Shown here: positions 8,482-17,147 of the stretch, piece after piece
Layout of the letters: every line of letters starts with the position of its first letter
Position numbering within the stretch: position 1 is the stretch's first letter
From: Burkholderia sp. OK233
GTDB taxonomy: Bacteria > Pseudomonadota > Gammaproteobacteria > Burkholderiales > Burkholderiaceae
Assembly: GCF_900230185.1 (NCBI RefSeq)
Contig: NZ_OCSR01000001.1
Span: 4,526,001-4,590,000, forward strand
Reading direction: 5' to 3'
DNA: 64,000 nucleotides
Notes under the pieces: model-generated
What the model was told of the DNA's origin: nothing
What the model saw: only the letters and a program-made list of their open reading frames with translations
Databases searched by the model: none
Made by a program: the position numbers and the translations under genes

Positions 8482-9123
8482 TCACTCGTTCAGATTGACC
8501 GCGGCCAGCTTCCACGTGAACAAACCTTCGCGCCGTAAGATCGCCGAGTAACGCGCGTCACCAGCGCCATGCTGATAGCTGACGACGAACTCGTTAAGGC
8601 CGCGGTAGCCCGCCGTGGTTTGCGGCGGTTGCGGTGGCGTGACACTGTTCCCATTGTTGGCTGCAACAGGGTGCGCCGGTTCCGGTGCAGACGCCGTTGC
8701 GGCCGGCGGATTGTCGGCGCCAGCCGGAACAGGGGGGCGCTCGCCCGGGTTGCCGCGCGGCGGCATGCCATTCAGCAATGCCGCAACGCCGTCGGGTGTT
8801 GCATAAGCGTCGACCAGCGGGCCGATCAAGGCCACACCGATCATCGCGCCAATCGCCGCGAACGGATTGCCGTTGCCTTGCACGTCGAGCCGACGCGTCA
8901 ACAAGCCGGTGACCTGCTGCTTCAGGCTCTCGCGCAACGCGGGAAAGTCGACGTATTCATTGACGGTTTGCGCATCACGCGCATCCGCCGCGCGTTTGAG
9001 CTTATTCAGCGCCATGTAAGGCGACGCGTAACAGAACCCCAACGCGGCAATCACCACAATCACAATCAAGGTGACGATCAGCGGCCGGGCGGCGTTGCGT
9101 TTTGTGCGTGTTGGAACTGCCAT
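8482..9123 (-). CDS. DUF2939 membrane-anchored protein
   Basis: 213 residues. One N-terminal membrane segment (PLIVTLIVIVVIAALGFCY) is followed by the DUF2939 pattern SPYMALNKLKRAADARDAQTVNEYVDFPALRESLKQQV, a Gly/Ala segment, a Pro-rich linker around residues 120-165, and a C-terminal beta domain (LNEFVVSYQH...LFTWKLAAVNLNE). The membrane segment and N-in topology suggest a periplasmic domain held at the inner membrane. GGAG stands 11 bases before the ATG. Function unknown in the family. It stands alone between usp and the lexA operon. Confidence 0.8.
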   Translation of the reverse strand: MAVPTRTKRNAARPLIVTLIVIVVIAALGFCYASPYMALNKLKRAADARDAQTVNEYVDFPALRESLKQQVTGLLTRRLDVQGNGNPFAAIGAMIGVALIGPLVDAYATPDGVAALLNGMPPRGNPGERPPVPAGADNPPAATASAPEPAHPVAANNGNSVTPPQPPQTTAGYRGLNEFVVSYQHGAGDARYSAILRREGLFTWKLAAVNLNE

Positions 9124-9286
9124 CGAGTGGGACTCTCCATCAGGTGTGATCTAACGTGGACCGCGGCCACGCAAAAACGATCCCAGGCGATGCAATATCC
9201 GAAAAGGCGCGGGTGGGTGAACGACCTTACGCCGGGTGTCGCGCGTCGCACAGCCGCAATGGAATGCGGTGCACGCGCAGTGCGGC

Positions 9287-9631
9287 TTACGACTCGAACA
9301 CCGCACCGTGCACGTTGGCTTCATCTGCGATGCAACGATCGATCATGCGGCACACCGCGTCTACCGTGCCGACCATGATCAGCCGCGACGGTCCGTGATA
9401 CACGCGCACTGGCGCACGACGCGCGGGTTCAGCCGTATTCAGCCCCGAATTCAACGAAACGCGAGCAAAAGCCGGCAACGAGGACGGCAAGCCCGGTACG
9501 CCAGCGGGCGCGTCAAATAGCGATGGAGTACTGGCGGAGGACGCCTCGATCAGCGAACACGGCACCAGCTTGCGCAGATGACGCAAACGACCGAACTGGC
9601 GAAAAGGCAGCAGGCGGGCAAGGCGTTCCAT
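9287..9631 (-). CDS. Small conserved protein downstream of lexA
   Basis: 114 residues, basic N-terminus (MERLARLLPFRQFGRLRHLRKL), then a Pro/Ser/Ala-rich middle and a C-terminal region VRVYHGPSRLIMVGTVDAVCRMIDRCIADE that looks like a small alpha/beta fold. GGAG lies 5-8 bases before the ATG at 9631; a TTG further upstream (9652) is less likely. It follows lexA by 58 bases on the same strand, so it is probably co-transcribed from the SOS-controlled lexA promoter (inference). I do not recognise a function; it is not a clear SulA, ImuA or RecX. Confidence 0.62.
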   Translation of the reverse strand: MERLARLLPFRQFGRLRHLRKLVPCSLIEASSASTPSLFDAPAGVPGLPSSLPAFARVSLNSGLNTAEPARRAPVRVYHGPSRLIMVGTVDAVCRMIDRCIADEANVHGAVFES

Positions 9632-9689
9632 GAGTCTCTCCAGGCGATTCAACGTTGGGGCAGCTTTGGGTTGGCTAACACGCGGGCAG

Positions 9690-10340
9690 TTAGAACTCGC
9701 CCGGGCGGATCAGCCCGACGGCGATACCCTCGAGCGCAAACTCCGCGCTGCCGGTTTCAACGAAGATGTTGTCGTAATCGGGGTTTTCGGCGATCAGTTC
9801 GATACCGTTCGGCCGGCGCTTCAACCGCTTGACCGTCACGTCGTCGCCAAGCCGCGCGATGATGATCTGGCCGTCTTTGGCTTCGCTTTTCTTCTGCACT
9901 GCGAGCAGGTCGCCGTCGAAGATGCCCGCGTCGCGCATGGACAGTCCACGCACTTTCAGCAGGTAGTCCGGCTTGCTCGAGAACAGCGCCGGGTCGCACG
10001 CGTAGTGCTGCGAGATATGTTCCTGCGCGAGGATCGGGCTACCCGCGGCAACCCGGCCGATCAGCGGCAGCGACAGTTGCATGATGCTGGCGTGCGGCAG
10101 CGTGAACTGATACGGCGAATCTTCCGAGCCACCCAGCAGGCGAATGCCGCGCGATGCGCCGGCCGCCAGCTCGATCACGCCCTTGCGGGCGAGGGCGCGC
10201 AGATGCTCTTCTGCCGAGTTGGCCGAGCTGAAACCCAGCTCGGCGGCGATCTCCGCGCGGGTGGGCGGAAAGCCGGTGCGTTCGATGGCCCGGCGGATCA
10301 GATCGAAAACCTGCTGCTGTCGTGCGGTGAGTTTGGTCAT
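9690..10340 (-). CDS. lexA: LexA repressor, SOS regulator
   Basis: 216 residues, close to the usual LexA length. The N-terminal winged helix-turn-helix reads PPTRAEIAAELGFSSANSAEEHLRAL; the cleavage bond is Ala99-Gly100 (GRVAAGSP), and the catalytic dyad is Ser134 (GLSMRDAG) and Lys171 (DVTVKRLK). RecA-nucleoprotein filaments trigger self-cleavage, releasing SOS genes. I start at MTKLTARQQQ because this is the conserved N-terminus; an upstream in-frame start would run through the operators. Two LexA boxes lie 8-43 bases before the ATG, giving autoregulation. Confidence 0.97.
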   Translation of the reverse strand: MTKLTARQQQVFDLIRRAIERTGFPPTRAEIAAELGFSSANSAEEHLRALARKGVIELAAGASRGIRLLGGSEDSPYQFTLPHASIMQLSLPLIGRVAAGSPILAQEHISQHYACDPALFSSKPDYLLKVRGLSMRDAGIFDGDLLAVQKKSEAKDGQIIIARLGDDVTVKRLKRRPNGIELIAENPDYDNIFVETGSAEFALEGIAVGLIRPGEF

Positions 10341-10347
10341 GGGGCCA

Positions 10348-10363
10348 CTGTATGTATGAACAG
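10348..10363. promoter_or_regulatory. LexA (SOS) box 1 of lexA
   Basis: CTGTATGTATGAACAG, a 16-base match to CTGT-N8-ACAG with AT-rich centre, starting 8 bases upstream of the lexA ATG. Together with the second box it forms a tandem operator typical of autoregulated lexA genes. Confidence 0.88.
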
Positions 10364-10367
10364 GTGC

Positions 10368-10383
10368 CTGTATTTTTATACAG
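10368..10383. promoter_or_regulatory. LexA (SOS) box 2 of lexA
   Basis: CTGTATTTTTATACAG, a nearly ideal LexA operator (CTGT-N8-ACAG, self-complementary ends TATA). Its centre is 20 bases, about two helical turns, from box 1, which allows both dimers to bind the same DNA face. Confidence 0.92.
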
Positions 10384-10655
10384 TATTCCGCGCAATTCAA
10401 GCTTTACTTTAAGTTCGCGGCCTGGGCTGGCGTTCCAGCGTCGCAAAAGGACGTCATAACACCAGTTTTCATGCCGCAACGCCTTATCCGGCCGTCATTA
10501 CCACTTTTGCGTATTAAAGAATGAAGAAACATTATTTTTAATGATGAAAGCTCTTCGATAGACTGCCCTTCGAGTTGCCGCTCATGTGCACGTGACCGCG
10601 ACGCAAAACAACACCACACGCTGTTTCAGCGGACCACAACGCGGAGAAAGTTGGC

Positions 10656-11705
10656 ATGAACCATCAGGGCACGGGGCTGGCAGGCAGGACCAGAAAACTC
10701 ATCGCGGCGCTCGCACTCGGCGCAGCCGGTACGATCGCCGCGGTCGGCGTCACGGCGCAGGCACATGCAGCCGACACGACGCTGCTGAACGTGTCGTACG
10801 ACCCGACACGCGAGCTGTACCAGGACGTCAACCAGGCATTCGGCAAGGAATGGAAGGCGAAAACGGGCGAGACGGTCACCTTCAAGCAGTCGCATGGCGG
10901 CTCGGGTGCGCAAGCACGCTCGGTGCTGGACGGTTTGCAGGCGGACGTCGTGACGCTGGCTCTCGCTTACGACATCGACGCGCTGGCCAACAAAGGTTTG
11001 CTCGACAAGGGCTGGCAAAAGCGTTTGCCGGACAACGCCTCGCCGTACACGTCGACGATTGTGTTTCTGGTGCGCAAGGGCAACCCGAAGCACATCAAGG
11101 ACTGGGACGATCTGATCAAGCCGGGTGTGTCGATTGTCACGCCGAATCCGAAGACGTCGGGTGGCGCGCGCTGGAACTACCTGGCTGCGTGGGCCTATGC
11201 TGAACATCAGCCGGGCGGCAACGACCAGAAGGCGAAGGAGTTTGTCGGCAAGCTCTATAAGAATGCCGGCGTGCTGGATTCGGGCGCGCGTGGCGCGACT
11301 ACCAGCTTCGTGCAACGCGGTATCGGCGACGTGCTGATTGCGTGGGAAAACGAAGCGTTCCTCTCGCTGAAAGAGTTCGGACCGGAGAAATTTGAAATCG
11401 TCGTGCCGTCGGTGAGCATTCTGGCCGAGCCGCCGGTTGCGGTGGTGGACAAGGTGGTCGACAAGCACGGCACGCGCAAAGTGGCGGAGGCGTATCTGAA
11501 CTTCCTGTACAGCGAGGAAGGTCAGGAAATCGCCGCAAAGAACTTCTACCGTCCGCGCTCGAACAAGGTGCCGGGCGAGCTGACGTCGAAGTTTCCGAAG
11601 CTGAAGCTGTACACGGTGGACGATTCGTTCGGCGGCTGGGCGAACGCGCAGAAGACGCACTTTGCCGACGGCGGCGTGTTCGATTCGATCTACTCGCCGC
11701 AGTAA
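10656..11705 (+). CDS. sbp: Sulfate ABC transporter substrate-binding protein
   Basis: 349 residues. A twin-basic, hydrophobic signal peptide ends in AQAHA, with likely cleavage after residue 38. The mature start TTLLNVSYDPTRELYQDVN, the SHGGSGAQARSVLDG loop and the NPKTSGGARWNYLAAW stretch are hallmarks of sulfate/thiosulfate binding proteins; the SGG-type loops bind the oxyanion. GGAG is 9 bases before the ATG. It heads the sbp-cysT-cysW-cysA-cysB cluster; a strong hairpin-T terminator after it would lower expression of the membrane components relative to this periplasmic protein. Confidence 0.96.
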   Translation: MNHQGTGLAGRTRKLIAALALGAAGTIAAVGVTAQAHAADTTLLNVSYDPTRELYQDVNQAFGKEWKAKTGETVTFKQSHGGSGAQARSVLDGLQADVVTLALAYDIDALANKGLLDKGWQKRLPDNASPYTSTIVFLVRKGNPKHIKDWDDLIKPGVSIVTPNPKTSGGARWNYLAAWAYAEHQPGGNDQKAKEFVGKLYKNAGVLDSGARGATTSFVQRGIGDVLIAWENEAFLSLKEFGPEKFEIVVPSVSILAEPPVAVVDKVVDKHGTRKVAEAYLNFLYSEEGQEIAAKNFYRPRSNKVPGELTSKFPKLKLYTVDDSFGGWANAQKTHFADGGVFDSIYSPQ

Positions 11706-11773
11706 CGGGCAGTCAGCCGGACGAGATGCCCAGTTAGACGCCGCAGTTGAACGCGTAGTCACACTTCGCCATG

Positions 11774-11799
11774 AAGCGCGCCCGCGAGGCGCGCTTTTT
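11774..11799 (+). terminator. Terminator/attenuator between sbp and cysT
   Basis: GCGCGCC at 11776-11782 pairs with GGCGCGC at 11788-11794 (7 bp, 5-base loop) and is followed by TTTTT. AA before the stem extends pairing into the T-run. It lies 70 bases after the sbp stop and 60 before the cysT ATG, inside an operon that is probably partly read through. Confidence 0.82.
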
Positions 11800-11857
11800 G
11801 GCCAGCCAGGCGGCCGAAAAAAGAGCCGCCGGCCTCAACCCTGAAAGAGTACTGAGC

Positions 11858-12760
11858 ATGACGACGTTGACCTTCCGGAAACCGAGCGCGTTGCCCGGTT
11901 TTGGCCTGACACTCGGCATCACAGTGGCTTATCTGAGCCTCGTGGTGCTGATTCCGCTTGCGGCGACCTTTCTCAAGACCGCGACGCTCGACTGGCCTCA
12001 GTTCGTGCGCGCGGTGAGCTCGCCGCGCGTGCTCGCGTCGTATCGCCTGACGTTCTTCTCGGCCCTCGGCGGCGCGCTGATCAACGCCGTGTTCGGCTTT
12101 CTGGTCGCGTGGGTGCTGGTGCGCTACACCTTCCCGCTCAAGCGTATCGTCGATGCGGTGGTCGATCTGCCGTTCGCTTTGCCGACCTCCGTGGCCGGTA
12201 TTTCGCTCGCGGCGGTGTATGCGGGTAACGGCTGGATCGGTCAGTTTCTCGAACCGCTCGGCATCAAGATCGCTTTCACGCCGGCCGGTGTGCTGATCGC
12301 GCTGACCTTTATCGGGTTGCCGTTCGTCGTGCGGACCGTGCAGCCGGTGCTCGAAGAGTTCGAGCGCGAACAGGAGGAAGCGGCTGCGTGCCTCGGCGCA
12401 TCGCGTTGGCTGACGTTTCGGCGCGTGGTGCTGCCCGCCGTGTTCCCCGCTTTGCTCACGGGTTTCGCGCTGGCATTCGCGCGGGCGCTCGGCGAATACG
12501 GCTCAGTGATTTTCATCGCTGGCAACGTGCCGATGAAATCGGAAATCACGTCGCTGCTGATCATTACCAAGCTCGAACAATACGATTACGCCGGCGCCAC
12601 GGCCATTGCGGTCGTGATGCTGGTGGTGTCGTTCCTGATGCTGTTGTTGATCAATACGCTGCAGTGGTATCTGCAGCGCCGGACGGGTCGTGGCGGCGCA
12701 GGCCCGGCGCCTGCCGCCGCGAGTGTGGCGGCGATCGGTGTCGGTGGAGGTGCGCAATGA
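11858..12760 (+). CDS. cysT: Sulfate ABC transporter permease CysT
   Basis: 300 residues with six predicted membrane segments and the cytoplasmic EAA loop EEAAACLGASRWLTFRRVVLPAVFPALLTG that contacts CysA. The ALPGFGLTLGITVAYLSLVVLIPLAA start is typical of CysT (CysU). I start at the ATG at 11858 rather than at 11771, because the longer version would translate through the terminator hairpin. The stop overlaps the cysW start (ATGA at 12757-12760), indicating translational coupling. Forms the channel with CysW. Confidence 0.95.
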   Translation: MTTLTFRKPSALPGFGLTLGITVAYLSLVVLIPLAATFLKTATLDWPQFVRAVSSPRVLASYRLTFFSALGGALINAVFGFLVAWVLVRYTFPLKRIVDAVVDLPFALPTSVAGISLAAVYAGNGWIGQFLEPLGIKIAFTPAGVLIALTFIGLPFVVRTVQPVLEEFEREQEEAAACLGASRWLTFRRVVLPAVFPALLTGFALAFARALGEYGSVIFIAGNVPMKSEITSLLIITKLEQYDYAGATAIAVVMLVVSFLMLLLINTLQWYLQRRTGRGGAGPAPAAASVAAIGVGGGAQ

Positions 12761-13770
12761 GCCGCAATTCGCTGAATGGTGTGGATGCCCCGACTGTTGC
12801 CGTGGCGCCGCGCGCGCCGCTCAATGTCGCGCGCCGGCCCGATCCGGTTACCGAGCCACCCGTCGTGTGCTGGATTCTGACCGGCATCGCGTTGCTGTTT
12901 CTCGCGCTGTTCCTCGTCGTGCCGCTCGTCGCCGTGTTCTATCAGGCCTTGAGCAAGGGCATCGGCTTCTATCTGGAATCACTGGCCGATCCGGATGCGT
13001 TGTCGGCCATCAAGCTCACCGTGATCACGGCCGCGATCGCGGTGCCGCTGAATCTCGTGTTCGGCCTCGCGGCGTCATGGTGTATTGCCAAGTTCGAGTT
13101 CCGCGGCAAGGCATTGCTGACCACGTTGATCGATCTGCCGTTCTCGGTCTCGCCGGTGATCTCCGGTTTGATCTACGTGCTGATGTTCGGTGCGCAGGGC
13201 TGGTTCGGCCCGTGGCTGCAGGACCATAACGTGCAGATCATCTTCGCGGTGCCAGGCATCGTGCTGGCGACGATCTTCGTCACGTTCCCGTTCGTCGCGC
13301 GTGAACTGATTCCGTTGATGCAGGCGCAAGGCAACGACGAAGAAGAAGCAGCGCACGTGCTGGGCGCATCGGGCTGGCAGATATTCCGGCGCGTCACGCT
13401 GCCGAACGTGAAATGGGGCCTGCTGTATGGCGTGATTTTGTGCAACGCGCGGGCGATGGGCGAGTTCGGCGCGGTGTCGGTGGTGTCCGGCCACATTCGC
13501 GGCCAGACCGACACGATGCCGCTGCACGTCGAAATTCTCTATAACGAATACAACTTCTCGGCGGCGTTTGCCGTGGCGTCGGTGCTGGCCTTGCTCGCAC
13601 TCGTGACGCTCGGCCTGAAGCTGCTCGCCGAGCGCCATATGTCGGCTGAACTGTCGGCCGCACGCGATGTGCCGGCGTATGCCGGGCCGGTCACGCCGCC
13701 GTCCGCTTCACAGTCCGTCAATGCAACGCATGCATCGCATCAACACGCGCTCAAGCAAGGAGAGCTGTAA
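12757..13770 (+). CDS. cysW: Sulfate ABC transporter permease CysW
   Basis: 337 residues, longer than the E. coli protein by N- and C-terminal extensions. Six membrane segments and an EAA loop (EEEAAHVLGASGWQIFRRVTLPNVKWGLLYG) are visible; GEFGAVSVVSGHIRGQTDTMPLHVEILYNEY is a CysW signature. The C-terminal 45 residues are Ser/Ala/His-rich and probably disordered. The start overlaps cysT by 4 bases and the TAA shares one base with the cysA ATG, so expression is coupled throughout. Confidence 0.95.
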   Translation: MSRNSLNGVDAPTVAVAPRAPLNVARRPDPVTEPPVVCWILTGIALLFLALFLVVPLVAVFYQALSKGIGFYLESLADPDALSAIKLTVITAAIAVPLNLVFGLAASWCIAKFEFRGKALLTTLIDLPFSVSPVISGLIYVLMFGAQGWFGPWLQDHNVQIIFAVPGIVLATIFVTFPFVARELIPLMQAQGNDEEEAAHVLGASGWQIFRRVTLPNVKWGLLYGVILCNARAMGEFGAVSVVSGHIRGQTDTMPLHVEILYNEYNFSAAFAVASVLALLALVTLGLKLLAERHMSAELSAARDVPAYAGPVTPPSASQSVNATHASHQHALKQGEL

Positions 13771-14828
13771 TGGGTATCACCGTTCGTAACCTGCAAAAGC
13801 GCTTCGGCGATTTCGTCGCGCTCGATAACGTTTCGCTCGACTTTCCGCCGGGCGAACTGGTTGCGCTGCTCGGGCCTTCGGGTTGTGGCAAGACCACCTT
13901 GCTGCGTGTGATCGCCGGCCTCGAATACGCGGATGCTGGCCAGGTCGTGCTGCAAGGCCAGGACGTGGCGACGGTCGGTGCGCGTGAGCGTGAAGTCGGC
14001 TTCGTGTTCCAGCATTACGCGCTGTTCCGTCATATGACGGTGTTCGAGAACGTGGCGTTCGGCTTGCGTGTGAAGCCCCGCCGCGAACGGCCTTCGGAAG
14101 CGGTGATTCGCGAGAAAGTGCATGAACTGCTGAAGCTCGTGCAACTCGACTGGCTCGCGCAACGATACCCGTCGGAATTGTCGGGTGGTCAGCGGCAGCG
14201 GATTGCGTTGGCACGCGCGCTGGCGGTCGAACCGAAGGTCCTGCTGCTCGACGAACCGTTTGGCGCGCTCGATGCGAAGGTGCGCAAGGAGTTGCGTAGC
14301 TGGCTGCGTCGTTTGCATGACGATCTGCATATCTCGACGATCTTTGTCACGCACGATCAGGAAGAAGCGCTCGAAGTGGCCGACCGGATCGTCGTGCTGA
14401 ATCGCGGGCACGTGGAGCAGGTGGGCAGTCCCCAGGACGTGTACGACCATCCGCAAACCTCGTTCGTCTATGAGTTTCTCGGCGCGGCGAACCGTCTGCA
14501 TGGCAACGTGGATGCGAGCGGCTTCGTGGTTGACGGCGCGGCGTTGCCGGTCGCGATCACGGCCGGTTTCAGCGGGCCGGCGTTCGCCTATGTACGTCCG
14601 CACGATCTGCAGTTGTATCCGCAAGCGTCTGGCCACCGTGAAGGCATTGTGGTCGATGTGCGGCGCGTGGTGACGCTCGGCGGCTCGGTGCGTGTGGAAC
14701 TGGCGGGCCGCGAAGGCAATGTGCTCGAGGCGGAACTCGATCGCGAATCGTGGCGCGATCTGCAACTGGAGATCGGCGACGGCGTGACGGCAGTGCCGCG
14801 CGCGTTGCGCGTATTTCCGGCGCAATAG
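13770..14828 (+). CDS. cysA: Sulfate/thiosulfate ABC transporter ATP-binding protein CysA
   Basis: 352 residues. Walker A GPSGCGKTTLLRVIAG, signature LSGGQRQRIALARAL, Walker B LLLDEPFGALD and the H-loop FVTHDQEEA are intact. The C-terminal 110 residues carry a TOBE-type regulatory domain. CysA powers import of sulfate by the CysT/CysW channel. It begins on the last base of the cysW stop codon. Confidence 0.96.
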   Translation: MGITVRNLQKRFGDFVALDNVSLDFPPGELVALLGPSGCGKTTLLRVIAGLEYADAGQVVLQGQDVATVGAREREVGFVFQHYALFRHMTVFENVAFGLRVKPRRERPSEAVIREKVHELLKLVQLDWLAQRYPSELSGGQRQRIALARALAVEPKVLLLDEPFGALDAKVRKELRSWLRRLHDDLHISTIFVTHDQEEALEVADRIVVLNRGHVEQVGSPQDVYDHPQTSFVYEFLGAANRLHGNVDASGFVVDGAALPVAITAGFSGPAFAYVRPHDLQLYPQASGHREGIVVDVRRVVTLGGSVRVELAGREGNVLEAELDRESWRDLQLEIGDGVTAVPRALRVFPAQ

Positions 14829-14935
14829 GCGACGCCACGAGCAGCAAGACAAGCAGCAACACAGGCGGCGCAACAACACTCGGCGTTTCAATCAAACTCT
14901 AATAACTCAACTCTGGCTCAACCGGAGACATACAG

Positions 14936-15862
14936 ATGAACTTTCAGCAATTGCGCTTCGTGCGCGAGGCCGTGCGTCAGAACATGAATCTGACTGAGGT
15001 GGCGAACGTGTTGTACACGTCGCAGTCGGGCGTATCGAAACAGATCAAGGATCTGGAAGACGAGCTCGGTGTCGATATTTTCATCCGGCGCGGCAAGCGT
15101 CTGACGGGCCTCACCGAGCCGGGCAAGGCGGTGCACCAACTGATCGAGCGGATGTTGCTCGATGCGGAGAATCTGCGCCGCGTCGCGCGTCAATACGCGG
15201 ATCAGGACAGCGGCCACCTCGTCGTGGCGACGACTCACACGCAGGCGCGTTACGCGCTGCCGAAGGTGATCCGTCAATTCACCGAGGTGTTCCCGAAGGT
15301 GCATCTGGCGCTGCGCCAGGGTAGCCCGCAACAGATTGCACAGATGATCATCAACGGCGAAGCGGACATCGGTATTTCGACGGAAGCGCTCGACCGCTTT
15401 CCGGATATCGTCACATTCCCGTGCTATTCGTGGCATCACGTCGTGGTCGTGCCGAAGGGGCATCCGCTGGTTGGCCGCGAAAATCTGACTCTCGACGAGA
15501 TCGCCGAATTCCCGATCGTCACGTACGACCAGGACTTCACGGGCCGCTCGCACATCGACCAGGCGTTCGCGAAAGCGGGCGCGTTGCCTGACGTCGTGTT
15601 GACCGCCATCGATGCCGACGTGATCAAGACTTACGTCGAACTCGGCATGGGCATCGGCGTGGTCGCGGCCATGGCCTACGATCCGAAGCGCGACACGGAA
15701 CTGGTCGCGCTGGATACGCAGCATCTGTTCGAAGCGAGCACGACGCGGGTCGGCTTGCGCAAGGGCGCGTTCCTGCGCGCGTATGCGTACCGGCTGATCG
15801 AAATGTTCGCGCCGCAGTTGAATGAAGCGGAAATCGCCGCACAGTTGCGCGAAGCGGTTTGA
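14936..15862 (+). CDS. cysB: LysR-type regulator of sulfur assimilation CysB
   Basis: 308 residues. The N-terminus MNFQQLRFVREAVRQNMNLTE and the HTH region (VANVLYTSQSGVSKQIKDLEDELGVDIFIRRGKRLTGLT) are those of CysB/Cbl proteins; the effector domain contains TTHTQARYALP and GEADIGISTEAL, the CysB ligand-pocket motifs. In relatives it activates sulfate-uptake and cysteine genes with N-acetylserine as inducer and sulfide as anti-inducer. GGAG stands 10 bases before the ATG. Placement directly after cysA on the same strand supports control of the adjacent transporter. Confidence 0.94.
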   Translation: MNFQQLRFVREAVRQNMNLTEVANVLYTSQSGVSKQIKDLEDELGVDIFIRRGKRLTGLTEPGKAVHQLIERMLLDAENLRRVARQYADQDSGHLVVATTHTQARYALPKVIRQFTEVFPKVHLALRQGSPQQIAQMIINGEADIGISTEALDRFPDIVTFPCYSWHHVVVVPKGHPLVGRENLTLDEIAEFPIVTYDQDFTGRSHIDQAFAKAGALPDVVLTAIDADVIKTYVELGMGIGVVAAMAYDPKRDTELVALDTQHLFEASTTRVGLRKGAFLRAYAYRLIEMFAPQLNEAEIAAQLREAV

Positions 15863-15931
15863 GGCAGGGGCCCGAACCCAAAACGAACGAACATCCGTTT
15901 TTTCACGCATGGCGGCGCGCGGCGCATCGCT

Positions 15932-15937
15932 TACAAT
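15932..15937 (+). promoter_or_regulatory. -10-like hexamer next to asparaginase start
   Basis: TACAAT sits only 7 bases before the ATG at 15945. A normal initiation point 6-8 bases downstream of a -10 would fall on or beside the start codon, and there is no purine-rich ribosome site in between, so the mRNA may be leaderless or nearly so. Confidence 0.45.
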
Positions 15938-15944
15938 CGCCGCC

Positions 15945-16988
15945 ATGAATACTTTGACTTCTTCTTCCGCCACGCCTTCAGACGAAGGCGCCACGCCGCC
16001 GCTGCCACGCATCGCCGTGCTGGCGACCGGCGGCACGATCGCCGGCGCGGCCGCGGACGCCACCAACACATCGGGCTACCAGGCCGGTGTGGTCGGCGTC
16101 GAGCAATTGCTGGCCGTGGTGCCGGCCTTGTCCACGGTGGCGCGCATCGCGCCCGAGCAGATTGCCAGCGTCGACAGTAAAGACATGGAAATGTCACTGT
16201 GGACCACGCTCGCGCAACGCATCAACACGCTGCTCGCCGACGATGACGTCGACGGCGTGGTGGTCACGCATGGCACCGACACGCTCGAAGAAACTGCTTA
16301 TCTGCTGCATCTGACGATCAAGTCGGACAAGCCGGTCGTGCTGACTGCCGCCATGCGCCCGGCGTCGGCGCTGTCCGCCGATGGTCCGCTGAATCTGCTG
16401 AACGCCGTGACGGTCGCGGCGAACGCGGGTTCGCGCGGGCAGGGCGTGCTGGTGGCGTTCAACAACAAGATTCACAGCGCACGCGACGTGGTCAAGACGA
16501 GCACGTATGCGGTCGATGCCTTCCAGTCTCCGGATATCGGCGCGCTTGGCTGGGTGCAGGACGGTCGCGTCGAATTCCAGCGCAGCGTGGTGCGTCCGCA
16601 TACGCTCGCGACCGAATTCGTGATCGGCGCGAAGTGGCCGCATGTGGAGATCGTCGTGAGCTACGCGGGCGTTTCGCGCATTGCCGTGGATGCGCTGGTC
16701 GCCGCTGGTGTGCGCGGTATCGTCGTGGCGGGCACGGGTAACGGCTCGATTCACGCTTCGGTGCAGCAGGCGCTGGCCGATGCTGCTTCGCAAGGTGTCG
16801 CGGTGGTGCGTGCGTCGCGCGTGGGTTCAGGGCATGTGATGCGCAACGGCGCGGCCGCCGACGACGCACTCGGTTTCGTCAGCGCAGGTTCGCTGAATCC
16901 GTACAAGGCACGCGTGCTGCTGATGCTGGCATTGGCCGCGGGCGGCACGGGGCCCGTTGCGTTGCAGAAGACTTTCGATACGTACTGA
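15945..16988 (+). CDS. L-asparaginase
   Basis: 347 residues. Both threonine motifs of the bacterial asparaginase family are present: ATGGTIAG near residue 25 and HGTDTLEETA near residue 108; the KSDKPVVLTAAMRP and DGPLNLLNAV stretches follow, and GIVVAGTGNGS is in the C-terminal domain. It hydrolyses asparagine to aspartate and ammonia. No signal peptide is visible, so I expect a cytoplasmic enzyme despite type II-like motifs. I start at the ATG at 15945; the longer frame would overlap cysB. The gene ends at a strong bidirectional hairpin. Confidence 0.9.
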   Translation: MNTLTSSSATPSDEGATPPLPRIAVLATGGTIAGAAADATNTSGYQAGVVGVEQLLAVVPALSTVARIAPEQIASVDSKDMEMSLWTTLAQRINTLLADDDVDGVVVTHGTDTLEETAYLLHLTIKSDKPVVLTAAMRPASALSADGPLNLLNAVTVAANAGSRGQGVLVAFNNKIHSARDVVKTSTYAVDAFQSPDIGALGWVQDGRVEFQRSVVRPHTLATEFVIGAKWPHVEIVVSYAGVSRIAVDALVAAGVRGIVVAGTGNGSIHASVQQALADAASQGVAVVRASRVGSGHVMRNGAAADDALGFVSAGSLNPYKARVLLMLALAAGGTGPVALQKTFDTY

Positions 16989-17050
16989 TTGATTGAGCGC
17001 GGGCGGCCTGGTTCAAAGTCAGAACCGTGTCCCGCGCATGAGGCTTGAAT

Positions 17051-17093
17051 GACAACGCGGCGCCCAGGTCATCGACCCGAGCGCCGCGTTGTC
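17051..17093. terminator. Hairpin between asparaginase and DUF3597 genes
   Basis: GACAACGCGGCGC at 17051-17063 pairs perfectly with GCGCCGCGTTGTC at 17081-17093 (13 bp, 17-base loop). A short GTTT follows on the + strand. It lies between convergent genes and probably ends transcription from both sides. Confidence 0.7.
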
Positions 17094-17147
17094 GTTTCGG
17101 CTTAAGGTTTATCGCTATCGCCGGAACCAGGCGAAGCCGGCAAGCCG

